NCBI RefSeq assembly: GCF_005280255.1
Contig: NZ_CP040018.1
Coordinates: forward strand, 2,604,001 to 2,668,000
Source: Arthrobacter sp. 24S4-2
GTDB lineage: Bacteria; Actinomycetota; Actinomycetes; Actinomycetales; Micrococcaceae
Length of the DNA: 64,000 bases
Direction of reading: 5' to 3'
Each line of letters starts with the position of its first letter. Positions within the stretch are counted from its first letter, which is position 1. The notes beneath the pieces are model-generated. The model worked only from the letters and a program-made list of their open reading frames with translations, made no database searches and was not told the origin of the DNA. The position numbers and the translations under genes are program-made. Below are positions 18,884-28,748 of this stretch, in pieces.

Positions 18884-19249
18884 CTAGGATGCCGTGGCGG
18901 CTGCCACTTTCGCCCGGACCTCTTCCATGTCCAGTTCTTTGATGCCGATGATGAGCTGTTCCAGTCCGGTTGCGTTCATCGCCCCCGGCTGGGAGAAGAT
19001 GAGGATCCCTTCCCTGAAGGCCATCAGGGTGGGGATGGAGGTGATGCGGGCGGCGGCGGAGAGGCCAGGCTCGGCCTCGGTGTCCACCTTGGCGAAGACG
19101 ACGTCCGTGTGGGTGTCGGAGGCTTTGCTGAAAGTGGGGGCGAACATCCGGCAGGGCCCGCACCAGGCTGCCCAGAAATCCACCAGGACAATGTCGTTGC
19201 CGGTGATGGTGTCGTTGAAGGTCTTTTCGGAAATGTCGATGGTTGCCAT
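18884..19249 (-). CDS. trxA: thioredoxin
   Basis: 121 aa. Active site WCGPC with C30 and C33 in VDFWAAWCGPC; cis-Pro in SIPTL. Slightly extended C-terminus. It starts 12 bases from the operator at 19261-19276 and is followed by the OsmC-like gene. A thioredoxin inside a persulfide regulon fits reduction of protein or enzyme persulfides; the housekeeping TrxA is probably elsewhere. Confidence 0.93.
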   Translation of the reverse strand: MATIDISEKTFNDTITGNDIVLVDFWAAWCGPCRMFAPTFSKASDTHTDVVFAKVDTEAEPGLSAAARITSIPTLMAFREGILIFSQPGAMNATGLEQLIIGIKELDMEEVRAKVAAATAS

Positions 19250-19260
19250 GTGAAAATTGT

Positions 19261-19276
19261 ATACCCTGGGGGGTAT
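19261..19276. promoter_or_regulatory. CstR/CsoR-type operator, ATACCCTGGGGGGTAT
   Basis: Dyad 12 bases upstream of the leftward trxA start; the left half has CCC-T rather than CCCC. Partner of the site at 19317. Confidence 0.75.
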
Positions 19277-19316
19277 GCGGGCAATGGGGGAAGTCGGTCG
19301 GCGCCAGTTTGCATTA

Positions 19317-19332
19317 ATACCCCCTGGGGTAT
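19317..19332. promoter_or_regulatory. CstR/CsoR-type operator, ATACCCCCTGGGGTAT
   Basis: Identical in sequence to the site at 17820-17835. It stands 58 bases before the rightward rhodanese gene at 19391. Confidence 0.8.
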
Positions 19333-19390
19333 CATGATGGAGGGGGTAACTACCCGCCCGGGCTGCCGGACACCATGAAAGGACACCAGC

Positions 19391-19705
19391 ATGAAGAGTA
19401 TTTCAGTGGACGACCTGGCAGCACTTGGGTCTGATGTTTCCATCATCGACGTCCGGGAAGAGGGGGAGTACTCGGAGGCGTGCGTCCCGGGAACAAGGAA
19501 CATTCCGCTCTCGCGTTTCCAGCAGTCCCTCGGTGACGTTCCGGTCGGTCGGACGGTCTATGTGATGTGTGCTTCCGGGGGCCGCAGTTCCCGGGCCGCG
19601 GCGCACCTCGCAGCGGAGGGTTATGACGCGGTGAATGTCATGGGTGGCATCACCGAGTGGTACCGCAACGGGCACCTTGTCACCTACCGGTCCGGCGGCA
19701 AGTGA
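19391..19705 (+). CDS. single-domain rhodanese sulfurtransferase
   Basis: 104 aa, GlpE/PspE-like size. IIDVREEGEYSEACVPGT, active-site loop MCASGGRSS with catalytic C60, and a C-terminal GGITEW. A six-residue CxxxxR loop favours sulfane-sulfur transfer. First gene of a rightward operon that continues with a CstR-like regulator, two more rhodaneses and TauE/SafE. AAAGGA-type site precedes the ATG. Confidence 0.93.
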   Translation: MKSISVDDLAALGSDVSIIDVREEGEYSEACVPGTRNIPLSRFQQSLGDVPVGRTVYVMCASGGRSSRAAAHLAAEGYDAVNVMGGITEWYRNGHLVTYRSGGK

Positions 19706-19707
19706 GG

Positions 19708-20037
19708 ATGTCCTCCACCGTCAGCCTCCCGCAGCTCCAAACCGGACCGGACTCCGGCAGGCGCCGCACGGTGAACCGGCTCAAGCGCGCCCGGGGCCAG
19801 CTCACGGCGCTGATTGCCGCCGTCGAATCCGGGGCTGACTGCCGGAACGTTGTCACCCAGCTGTCGGCGGTCCGCGGTGCCCTGGACAAGGCCGGATTCG
19901 AACTGATCTCGGCGGCGATGCGCGACGGCCTCACCGATCCCGCGGACGTCCTCCCGGCAGGCGGCGGGCAGCCTGGGCTGCCGGCCCAGAGGCCCACCCT
20001 GAAGGAAATCCGCACGCTTTTCCTGCGCCTGATCTAG
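19708..20037 (+). CDS. CsoR/CstR-family regulator lacking the second sensor Cys
   Basis: 109 aa, two bases after the rhodanese stop. It aligns with the protein at 25847 through VNRLKRARGQL, DCRNVVTQLSAVRGALDKAGF and a C-terminal LFLRLI. C45 matches the first sensor Cys, but the position of the second (C64 in the other protein) is Gly74 in ISAAMRDGL, and a 15-residue insertion rich in Gly/Pro follows. Without the second thiol the normal Cys-Cys tri- or tetrasulfide cannot form in the usual way, so it may be a constitutive repressor, hetero-oligomer partner or differently tuned sensor. Confidence 0.85.
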   Translation: MSSTVSLPQLQTGPDSGRRRTVNRLKRARGQLTALIAAVESGADCRNVVTQLSAVRGALDKAGFELISAAMRDGLTDPADVLPAGGGQPGLPAQRPTLKEIRTLFLRLI

Positions 20038-20121
20038 GCCGGCTCCGGCCAGTGCCAGGGCAACGGGCGCCCAGCCCAAATATCCAGCACAACAGCCCCG
20101 TCCAACCGAAAGGTCCAGCCC

Positions 20122-20424
20122 ATGGAAATCACCCCGGATCAGCTCGCGGAGCAGCTCAAGAGCGGCAGCGGCGCCCAGATCGTCGATGTCCGCGAAACAG
20201 CTGAAGTCGCCGATGGCATGATCCCCGGGGCGAAGCATATTGCCCTGGGTGAACTTGCCGGCCGCCTCAACGAGCTGGACAGGTCCCAACCTGTCATTGC
20301 CGTGTGCCGGAGCGGACGCCGCAGCGCCGCGGCCGCGGGCCAGCTCACGGCCGCGGGCTTCACGGCCTACACCGTGCCCGGCGGAATGCTCGACTGGACA
20401 GCCGCAGGCCTCCCCACGAGCTGA
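20122..20424 (+). CDS. single-domain rhodanese sulfurtransferase
   Basis: 100 aa. QIVDVRETAEVADGMIPGA, active-site VCRSGRRS with C62, and a C-terminal PGGMLDW. AAAGG site upstream of ATG. It lies in the same rightward operon as its neighbours. The active-site loop (CRSGRR) differs from that of the 19391 protein (CASGGR), suggesting different partners or substrates rather than a recent duplicate. Confidence 0.93.
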   Translation: MEITPDQLAEQLKSGSGAQIVDVRETAEVADGMIPGAKHIALGELAGRLNELDRSQPVIAVCRSGRRSAAAAGQLTAAGFTAYTVPGGMLDWTAAGLPTS

Positions 20425-20580
20425 CCCCCGGACCGCCCTGGCGGCATGCCCCCCAAATGCCGCCCGGGCTTCCACCTGCCCGGCCCCGGTCCCTGACACC
20501 GGGAACCGGGCGGTGGGCGGCGGCCACCCGCGGGTGCGGGGCCGCCACCAGAAATGCTCCAAGACTTACCGAAAGAGACA

Positions 20581-21198
20581 ATGACTACCTTGACTTCCTT
20601 GAACACGACCAATTCCGCTGATTCTGCTCCCCGGTCCATCGATGCCTCGACCCTGAAGGCCTGGGAAGACAACCACGACGACCTGATGATCATCGACGTG
20701 CGCAGTGGTGCGGAGTTCGATTCCCTGCACATCAAGGGTTCCTACCACGTCCCGCTTCCAATGCTCAGTGAGCACACTGAGGAGTTCGCGGCGAAGATGG
20801 GCACCCGCGTGGTCCTGGTCTGCCAGTCCGGCAACCGGGCCGAGCAGGCCCGTAAGCACCTGGATTCCGTCGGGCTGGCCGGCGCCAGTGTCCTGACCGG
20901 GGGAGTCCCCGCCTACGCCGCCGCTGACGGAAACGTTGTCCGCGGCCGTGGCCCCTGGGCCCTGGAACGCCAGGTCCGGATGACCGCGGGTTCCCTGGTG
21001 CTCGCCAGCATCGTCGCGGCGAAATTCGTCTCACCCAAGCTGGGCCTGGTTGCCGGCGGGATCGGGGCGGGCCTGACGTTCTCCGCTGCCACGAACAGCT
21101 GTGCCATGGGCCAGGTGCTCTCCAGGATGCCGTGGAACCGCTCCGCCAATGAGCCCACCGCGCACCAGGCCCTGCAGAACCTGGACGCCCGGGCATGA
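20581..21198 (+). CDS. rhodanese with C-terminal membrane segment (YgaP-like)
   Basis: 205 aa from ATG 20581, preceded by GAAAGAG. Rhodanese domain with IIDVRSGAEFDSLHIKG and VCQSGNRAE (C81), followed from about residue 135 by a DUF2892-like part (RQVRMTAGSLVLASIVAAKF, KLGLVAGGIGAGLTFSAATNSCAM) forming two membrane helices. YgaP-type proteins are membrane-anchored sulfurtransferases. Its stop overlaps the start of the TauE/SafE gene by 4 bases, so sulfurtransfer at the membrane is coupled to export. Confidence 0.92.
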   Translation: MTTLTSLNTTNSADSAPRSIDASTLKAWEDNHDDLMIIDVRSGAEFDSLHIKGSYHVPLPMLSEHTEEFAAKMGTRVVLVCQSGNRAEQARKHLDSVGLAGASVLTGGVPAYAAADGNVVRGRGPWALERQVRMTAGSLVLASIVAAKFVSPKLGLVAGGIGAGLTFSAATNSCAMGQVLSRMPWNRSANEPTAHQALQNLDARA

Positions 21199-21959
21199 TC
21201 ATCTCCGCGGCGGCGTTCGGGCTGATCGTCGGCGCCCTGTTGGGCCTGGTCGGAGGCGGCGGATCCATCCTCGCCGTGCCCGCCCTGGTCTATGGCGTGG
21301 GGCTGCCGCTTGCCGCGGCGATCCCGATGTCGCTGGTCGTTGTCGGCGCGTCCTCCGCCGTCGCGGTGCTGCCCCGGCTGCGGAACGGGGTGAACTGGCG
21401 ACTGGCGCTGATCATTGGCGCCGCAGGAACCGTGACCGCGTACCTCGGTGCGGTGGTCAACCGGCTCCTGGACCCGAAGATCCTGCTGCTGGCCTTCGCC
21501 GCCATTATGGTCTTCGCCGGCGTCCGGATGCTGATGCCGTCCAAATTCTCCGGCGGCGCCTGCGCACTGCCCGGGGGCGGGGTCAACTGGCGCAGCTGCC
21601 TGCCCAAGGCGATCGCCACCGGCGCCGTCGTCGGGTTCCTCACCGGTCTGCTCGGTGTCGGGGGCGGCTTCCTGATCGTCCCCGCACTCACCCTGGTGCT
21701 CGGGCTCCCGATGGCGCTGACCGTCGGGACCTCCCTCGTCATCATCGTCATCAACGCCGCCGCCGGCTTCGCCGCACACCTGGGCGATCTGCAGATCGAC
21801 TGGGCCGTCACGGCAGCCTTCGCCGGTACCGCAATGGTAGCTTCCCTCGCGGCCGGGCGGATCGGCACCACCATCCCGGACAAAGCACTCAAGCGCGGCT
21901 TCGGCATCCTCGTCCTCGTCATCGCCGCCTACGTCGCCGGGCAGGCGCTCCTCTCCTGA
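21195..21959 (+). CDS. TauE/SafE-family sulfite/organosulfur exporter
   Basis: 254 aa, about eight membrane helices in two repeats, each with the family's glycine-rich motif (GALLGLVGGGGSILAVPALVY near residue 12 and GLLGVGGGFLIVPAL near residue 152). In CstR regulons this exporter removes sulfite made by persulfide oxidation or rhodanese action. ATGA overlap with the upstream rhodanese. It is followed by a strong bidirectional terminator. Confidence 0.93.
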   Translation: MIISAAAFGLIVGALLGLVGGGGSILAVPALVYGVGLPLAAAIPMSLVVVGASSAVAVLPRLRNGVNWRLALIIGAAGTVTAYLGAVVNRLLDPKILLLAFAAIMVFAGVRMLMPSKFSGGACALPGGGVNWRSCLPKAIATGAVVGFLTGLLGVGGGFLIVPALTLVLGLPMALTVGTSLVIIVINAAAGFAAHLGDLQIDWAVTAAFAGTAMVASLAAGRIGTTIPDKALKRGFGILVLVIAAYVAGQALLS

Positions 21960-21981
21960 GACTTACTGCTCAGGCACAAGA

Positions 21982-22013
21982 AAAGCGCCGGAGGACACGT
22001 CCTCCGGCGCTTT
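21982..22013. terminator. bidirectional rho-independent terminator
   Basis: AAAGCGCCGGAGGAC and its exact complement GTCCTCCGGCGCTTT separated by two bases; A-rich before and T-rich after. It serves both the rightward TauE operon and the leftward Cys-rich gene ending at 22057. Confidence 0.92.
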
Positions 22014-22056
22014 CGCTATTCCCCAACGCCTATTCCCCGGCGCCGGCAGGGTGGAC

Positions 22057-22224
22057 CTACCGTCCGAACAGCTTCGCGAAAAATCCCTTGCCGGCCGACT
22101 TTTCCTGCTCGTGCCCGCGGCAACGCCGGGAGCTCGGAACCCCGCGCATGACCTGATCAACGTGCTGGCCGCAGCCCGCCCACGTCGTCTTCTGGCACTT
22201 CTTACATGTCACCGCACGGCACAT
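22057..22224 (-). CDS. Cys-rich miniprotein, 55 aa (paralogue of 17873-17989)
   Basis: ATG 22224 chosen because GGGAG lies 8 bases upstream and the result aligns with the 38-aa paralogue from residue 1: MCRAVTCKKCQKTTWAGCGQ, then HVDQVMRGVPSSRRCRGH. An added basic C-terminal tail (KSAGKGFFAKLFGR) is absent from the other copy and could contact membrane or nucleic acid. Cys pattern C-x4-C-x2-C-x6-C plus one more C and several His resembles a small zinc ribbon. A perfect operator palindrome lies about 39 bases upstream. Confidence 0.82.
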   Translation of the reverse strand: MCRAVTCKKCQKTTWAGCGQHVDQVMRGVPSSRRCRGHEQEKSAGKGFFAKLFGR

Positions 22225-22262
22225 CTTGTTGCTCCCTTGCATAAGTGGATCGTCTGATCAGT

Positions 22263-22278
22263 ATACCCCATGGGGTAT
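22263..22278. promoter_or_regulatory. CstR/CsoR-type operator, ATACCCCATGGGGTAT
   Basis: Perfect 16-bp palindrome, the best copy of the eight, about 39 bases upstream of the leftward Cys-rich gene. Confidence 0.82.
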
Positions 22279-22405
22279 TTTGGCCTACCTGAATTTTCGG
22301 GCATGGGCCGGATGCCCGGCCTTTGGAGCGGTCCTCCCATTGGCGACCACGGTTTATCGGCCGTCGCTCTGGCCGGTTCCCGCTTGCAGGTGTAAGGTAA
22401 TTCGT

Positions 22406-22421
22406 ATACCCCACTGGGTAT
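22406..22421. promoter_or_regulatory. CstR/CsoR-type operator, ATACCCCACTGGGTAT (orphan)
   Basis: Dyad extended to GTATACCC-N4-GGGTATAC. No rightward gene follows: 20 bases on lies the cut end of an oppositely oriented multicopper oxidase fragment. Its original target gene seems to have been lost, or it acts at long range on the leftward gene. Confidence 0.7.
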
Positions 22422-22440
22422 ACCGATTAGCTTCGTTTTG

Positions 22441-22769
22441 CCTTGGGGCGAGACGTGGAGGCCGTGAACGTGCAGGTTGGTCGGGACAGCCAGCCTCTTG
22501 ACCAGCTCGACGTTGAGCACGTCCCCGGTCTGGGCTCGCAGGGTTGGTCCGGGAACCCCGCCGTTGTATGCCAGTGCCGATGCCTGGGCGCCGCCGAGCT
22601 GAACCTGCCCGGGGGTCTCCTCGAGCCGGGCCTGCAGCCGCCCGTGGCTGCTGCACAACTTGCCCGGCTGGGCGAAATCCGTCCCGGCCGCCGGGGAGTA
22701 CCGGGAATTCAGCACAATTCCGATGATCAGGAGCAGCCCTCCAAGCCCATATTGTTTCGGTAACCCCAC
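22441..22769 (-). pseudogene. multicopper oxidase, N-terminal fragment
   Basis: Minus-strand frame from GTG 22769, with GGGGAG upstream. Membrane anchor or signal GLGGLLLIIGIVLNSRY, then AYNGGVPGPTLRAQTGDVLNVELVKRL and TNLHVHGLHVSPQG, the first copper-binding HxH region of laccase-like plastocyanin domains. Homology ends abruptly at about 22441, next to a CstR-type operator, leaving about 110 of some 450-500 residues. A different scrap with the MCO C-terminal motif occurs at 33239-33525. Confidence 0.78.
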
Positions 22770-22861
22770 ACCATGAGTGCTCCCCTTCGAGCAGTTGCCG
22801 GCCTGATTCTGAGTTGAATATCGAGTGGACGCCAAGGTCCCAAGGACGCTGGCGGTGGCTT

Positions 22862-24148
22862 CTACTTTGCGGGTTCGTGGTCCGTGCCGCGCATCCGGAC
22901 GGCCACGAGGATTCCCGACAGTGCGGTGAGGCCACCGACGACGGCGACCGCCGCCGGGATGCCGTAGGCATCCGCGAGGATCCCGGCGAGCAACGCGCCG
23001 ACGGCGAATCCGCCGTCGCGCCACAGCCGGTAGATTCCCACAGAGCGTGCCCGCCAGGCCGGGTGGGCGACGTCACCAATGGCCGCGAGCAGGGTGGGGT
23101 AGACCATGGCGGTGCCGGCGCCGAGCAGGATGGCTGCGGTCAGCCAGATCCCGAAGTCCTGGCCGAGGGCGACCATCCCCAGTGCCACTGCCTGGACGAG
23201 CATGCCGCCGACGATCAGCCACTTACGTCCGTACTTGTCCGACAATGCACCCGTGACGAGCTGGCCTGCACCCCAGACGGCGGGGTAGACGGCGGCGAGG
23301 ATACCGACCTTCTCGATGGTCAGCCCGGCGGCGGCGAAGAGCACGGGGAACAGGCCCCAGGCGAGACCGTCGTTGAGGTTGTTCACCATGCCGGCCTGGC
23401 TGACCGAGGAGAGGGACTTGTCGCGGAAGCTGGTCAAGGTGAAGACCTGCCGGCTGCTCAGATCCGCGTGGGCATCGGCATGGGCCGCGGTGTGGTTGGC
23501 GGCTTCCAGCTTGGCATGGTGGTGGGTTTCCTTCACCGCGAAGACCGAGAGGCCGAGGCCCACGGCGATGTAGGCGGCTCCGAGCAGGAACGGTCCCGGG
23601 CGGAGCCCGTAGTTGGCGGCGATGTAGCCGGTGGCCAGGGCGGTGACGGCGACGCCAAGATAGCCGGCCGCCTCGTTCAGGCCCATGGCAAGGCCGCGGC
23701 GGGACGGGCCGACGAGGTCCATCTTCATCATCACGGTGGTGGACCAGGTCAGTCCCTGGCTGATGCCCAGGATCACGTTAGCCGCGACGATCCAGCCCCA
23801 GGACGGTCCGATAATCAGCAGCAGCGGGACCGGGATGGCGATGAGCCATCCTGCGATGAGCACGGGTTTGCGGCCGTAGCGGTCCGAGAGGGTGCCGGCG
23901 AAGTAGTTGGTTCCGGCCTTGGCCAGCCCGAACGCCAGGATGTACGTCAGCGCGGAGGTGTAAAGGTCCAGCTGGAAGACCTGGTCCGCGAGCAGCGGCA
24001 GGACCGTGCGTTCCTGGCCGAGGGTTCCGCCGACGAGGGCGTTGACGGCGACCAAGAGCATGAACTGGGCGATGTTCTGACGCAGGCCCAGTGAGAGGCC
24101 TGTGCGCACGATGTGGTCGTGCGGTGAGGGGGTGTTGCCGGGCGTCAT
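22862..24148 (-). CDS. MFS transporter of the sulfur island
   Basis: 428 aa from ATG 24148 (MTPGNTPSPHDHIVRTG), chosen for the AGGAG 7 bases upstream; the open frame extends to 24220. Twelve helices, motif A as GTLSDRYGRKPVLI and repeated as GALSDKYGRKWLIV. A His-rich cytosolic loop (KETHHHAKLEAANHTAAHADAHA, about residues 215-240) separates the two halves and could bind metal. It is transcribed after the CstB-type gene, with 97 bases between, so probably co-regulated. Substrate unknown. Confidence 0.88.
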   Translation of the reverse strand: MTPGNTPSPHDHIVRTGLSLGLRQNIAQFMLLVAVNALVGGTLGQERTVLPLLADQVFQLDLYTSALTYILAFGLAKAGTNYFAGTLSDRYGRKPVLIAGWLIAIPVPLLLIIGPSWGWIVAANVILGISQGLTWSTTVMMKMDLVGPSRRGLAMGLNEAAGYLGVAVTALATGYIAANYGLRPGPFLLGAAYIAVGLGLSVFAVKETHHHAKLEAANHTAAHADAHADLSSRQVFTLTSFRDKSLSSVSQAGMVNNLNDGLAWGLFPVLFAAAGLTIEKVGILAAVYPAVWGAGQLVTGALSDKYGRKWLIVGGMLVQAVALGMVALGQDFGIWLTAAILLGAGTAMVYPTLLAAIGDVAHPAWRARSVGIYRLWRDGGFAVGALLAGILADAYGIPAAVAVVGGLTALSGILVAVRMRGTDHEPAK

Positions 24149-24245
24149 CTCTGAACTCCTGTTCGCCGGGAAATGCGTTGGCGGCGGCCCGGTGTCCCGG
24201 TTCGCCGCCAACGCTGTCATTCATTCACTTCAGATGTTGTCTGGC

Positions 24246-26104
<1,859 letters not shown>

Positions 26105-26133
26105 GACCCCTGACTATCACTGTAGGAGCAGCC

Positions 26134-26559
26134 ATGAGCTACACGCATACCGTCACCGTCCCGCTGGCCTGGGAACAGGCCGTGCAGCGCACCCGCGAGG
26201 CCCTCGCCGGACAGGGGTTCGGCATCCTCTCGGAGATCGACGTCCGTGCCACGTTTGAGGCCAAACTCGGTGCCGGCGCCGCCGAGGAGCTCGGCGACTA
26301 CGTGATCCTGGGTGCCTGCAACCCGGCCCTGGCGAGCCGGGTCCTCTCCGCGGAACCGGATATGGGCGCGCTGCTGCCCTGCAACGTCGTCGTCCGCCGC
26401 AGCAAGAACGCCGCCGAGACAACCGTCCAGGCCATCGACCCGCAGACCATGGTGAAGCTCAGCAACAGCCCCGCCGTCCGCGACGTCGCCAACGACGCCG
26501 ATGCCCGGCTCCGGGCAGCCCTGCACACCCTCAGCGGCGCAGAAATCCCCGGGAACTGA
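26134..26559 (+). CDS. DUF302-family protein
   Basis: 141 aa from ATG 26134 (TAGGAG upstream). DUF302 pattern: EAVQRTREALAGQGFGILSEIDV, LGDYVILGACNPALASRVL, LPCNVVVRRS. The two Cys at ACNP and PCNV are usual for the family. DUF302 proteins are small soluble proteins often next to CsoR/CstR genes and sulfur or copper stress loci; the activity is not established. Operon partner of cstR. Confidence 0.88.
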   Translation: MSYTHTVTVPLAWEQAVQRTREALAGQGFGILSEIDVRATFEAKLGAGAAEELGDYVILGACNPALASRVLSAEPDMGALLPCNVVVRRSKNAAETTVQAIDPQTMVKLSNSPAVRDVANDADARLRAALHTLSGAEIPGN

Positions 26560-26858
26560 AGCGCTCCGTACCTCCGCGGCATCAAGAAGCCCTGCCGAGT
26601 CGCCGACCGGTGCTGAGACATCATCACTCAACACACTCGGCCAGGAGCAGCTCCGCCAGGAACCCCTGAACTTGCGCCCAAACGGCGCCCGAGGCCCGGA
26701 CCCGCCCCTGGATTCTCCTCGGGCTGAGGCTCGTGGCGTGGGCTTCCGATCAGCAGACCTTTCAAAGCCGCAACAGCTTAGAGTCTCCTGGGCGTCCAGC
26801 CCTGCGCTGTTGCGCCGGAGATAAGCACAGGACCTTTGGCATGGTGACGGTTGGTATT
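26560..26858. other. intergenic, nothing recognised
   Basis: Between the rightward DUF302 gene and the leftward GyrI-like gene (convergent). No clear hairpin terminator or conserved frame was found. Confidence 0.4.
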
Positions 26859-27329
26859 TCAGGCGATGGGCCAGACCACCCGCGTCTGCCACTTCGTTGG
26901 ATCAGGCTCTGTTTCCGGATCGCTCAGGTAGTACTCCCACATCGTGTCTGAAGGAGTGAATCCTCCCGCCTTCATGTGCTCCTGGATGATCCCGTACGTC
27001 TTTTCAAGACTGTCGTACGGACCGATGTGCACCGCTTCGAATGCTTCGGCTTCCGGGAGGGTGCCTTTTGCCACTCCTTCCGTCTCCATGAAATTGCCAC
27101 TGACAGGAAATCCGGCCTCGACGTCGACGGTTCGGGTGGGCATTCCGCGGTACAGAGCAAAAGGCGGACCGGCCAATTGAACGTGCTGTACCTGGGCGGC
27201 GGCCATTACGGCGCCAAAAGCCCGGCCGAAAAATTCAGTCAGGGCATCCATGGGGATCCTGTCGTGGACGACGGCCGTCGGTTGCTCAACCGTGTGCACA
27301 ATTCTGGGTTGTGGACTGGTGTCACTCAT
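26859..27329 (-). CDS. GyrI-like/effector-binding domain protein
   Basis: 156 aa from ATG 27329 (MSDTSPQPRIVHTVEQPT); an upstream extension of the frame looks non-coding. Stand-alone SHV2/GyrI-like fold: AVVHDRIPMDALTEFFGRAF, GPPFALYRGMP, and the C-terminal HIGPYDSLEKTYGIIQEHM and EYYLSDPETEPDPTKWQTRV typical of the family. Such proteins bind or hydrolyse small cyclic or toxic compounds. No regulatory HTH is attached. Monocistronic by position. Confidence 0.83.
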   Translation of the reverse strand: MSDTSPQPRIVHTVEQPTAVVHDRIPMDALTEFFGRAFGAVMAAAQVQHVQLAGPPFALYRGMPTRTVDVEAGFPVSGNFMETEGVAKGTLPEAEAFEAVHIGPYDSLEKTYGIIQEHMKAGGFTPSDTMWEYYLSDPETEPDPTKWQTRVVWPIA

Positions 27330-27448
27330 GACACCAGACTCCGCCGCGCGCGCCGCCTCCGACAGGGCCGAACGTCCCTGGCGCCCTGGCGAGATGACGC
27401 GGGGAATGACGTTCGGCGGGGGTCCTGCCCAAGGCTTATTCGATGGCT

Positions 27449-27652
27449 TCACTGAGAATCGTCAAGACCCATCGCCGCGTATCCGTCGTAAACCCGCGGG
27501 TCGTCCCAGTAGGCGGTGGCCAGCACCTTGGCCCGAGAGGGACAGCCAGCCGCTGGGTCTGCCAACTCGGAGTTGGTCTCGGCGGCCGAACCCAGGGGCG
27601 CCACCGAGCATGCCACGAATCCCCGGCCACAGGCATCCAGGCCATCAGGTTC
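27449..27652 (-). pseudogene. unrecognised gene remnant, 67 codons without a start
   Basis: The minus-strand frame, bounded upstream by a stop, reads LDACGRGFVACSVAPLGSAA, then AKVLATAYWDDPRVYDGYAA and MGLDDSQ. The composition looks coding and ends in a natural stop, but there is no start codon with a ribosome site and no family is recognised. Likely the C-terminal remnant of a deleted gene. Confidence 0.3.
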
Positions 27653-27790
27653 CTAAGCCATCGCTGCCTTAGCTGGCAATGAGGGGTACAAGGGCCCTTC
27701 ACAACAGAGCTGATCGTTGGGATGGCGCCTGTGGCTCTCCGGTGGAGCGCAAGCATGACTTGAGATCATTGCTCTGGAAAGGGTTACGTC

Positions 27791-28540
27791 ATGGGGCGGT
27801 TGGACGGCAAAGTGGCTCTGGTCAGCGGCGGGGCCCGGGGCATCGGCGCGGCGATCATCGCGCGGTTCCTGAATGAAGGGGCGAAGGCCATCGTCGGTGA
27901 TGTCCTTGACGCCGAGGGTGGGCAACTTGCGGCGCAGCTCGGCGACGGCGTCCGCTTTGTACATTTGGACGTTACGAAGCCATTCGACTGGGACAAGGCG
28001 GTGGGCGAGGCGATGAGCGCATTCGGCAGCCTGAGTGTACTGGTCAATAATGCCGGCATTGTGAACTTCGGGCGGATCGATGAATACGGCCATGATCAGT
28101 GGTCCCGGATTATCGATGTGAACCTGACTGGAGTCTTCAACGGCATCAAAGCAGCAGCACCCTCGCTGGCCTTGACGGGTGCGGCCTCCATCATAAACAT
28201 CTCTTCGATCGCCGGTCTGCGCGGGTACGAACAGCTCTCCGGGTACACGGCGTCCAAGTTCGGGGTAAGGGGCCTGACAAAGAGCGCCGCATTGGACCTT
28301 GGAAGTTCCGGAGTCCGGGTCAACTCGGTGCACCCAGGCGTTATCCAGACACCGATGACTGAAGGCATGACGTTCGACACGGACCATGTTCCGATGCACA
28401 GGATCGGCCAGCCAACAGAGGTCGCGGATCTGGTCGTCTATCTGGCTGGAGATGAGTCCTCGTTTGTTACGGGCGCCGAATTCGTCATCGATGGTGGCGA
28501 AACCGCCGGCACGATTAGCGCCCGCCCACCAGCGCAATAA
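27791..28540 (+). CDS. short-chain dehydrogenase/reductase
   Basis: 249 aa classical SDR: cofactor loop GGARGIGAA, D in VGDVLD selecting NAD(H), NNAG, catalytic Ser in ISSIAG, YTASK with Tyr and Lys. Closest in flavour to 3-alpha/20-beta hydroxysteroid dehydrogenases (MGRLDGKVALVSGGARG start, QTPMTEGM, VTGAEFVIDGG). True substrate unknown. It stands as a single gene before the pfkB unit. Confidence 0.92.
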   Translation: MGRLDGKVALVSGGARGIGAAIIARFLNEGAKAIVGDVLDAEGGQLAAQLGDGVRFVHLDVTKPFDWDKAVGEAMSAFGSLSVLVNNAGIVNFGRIDEYGHDQWSRIIDVNLTGVFNGIKAAAPSLALTGAASIINISSIAGLRGYEQLSGYTASKFGVRGLTKSAALDLGSSGVRVNSVHPGVIQTPMTEGMTFDTDHVPMHRIGQPTEVADLVVYLAGDESSFVTGAEFVIDGGETAGTISARPPAQ

Positions 28541-28748
28541 CGAAGACCGCCGCGATGCCCGCACATACGTGTTACCCCTACTCCGGAAAAGGGGTCAGCG
28601 AGACTTTCTGGGCGTCGCCGAGTCGTTCTCTGGCCGGCTTTGTCTCTTGACGCATCACCAACTGCTCATGCGTGTCCGCTGCTCGCCCGCGGCGGGGGAT
28701 TCGGGCGGGCCATGGGTTCGGAAACGCCAGGTCCCTATGCTGTGACGT

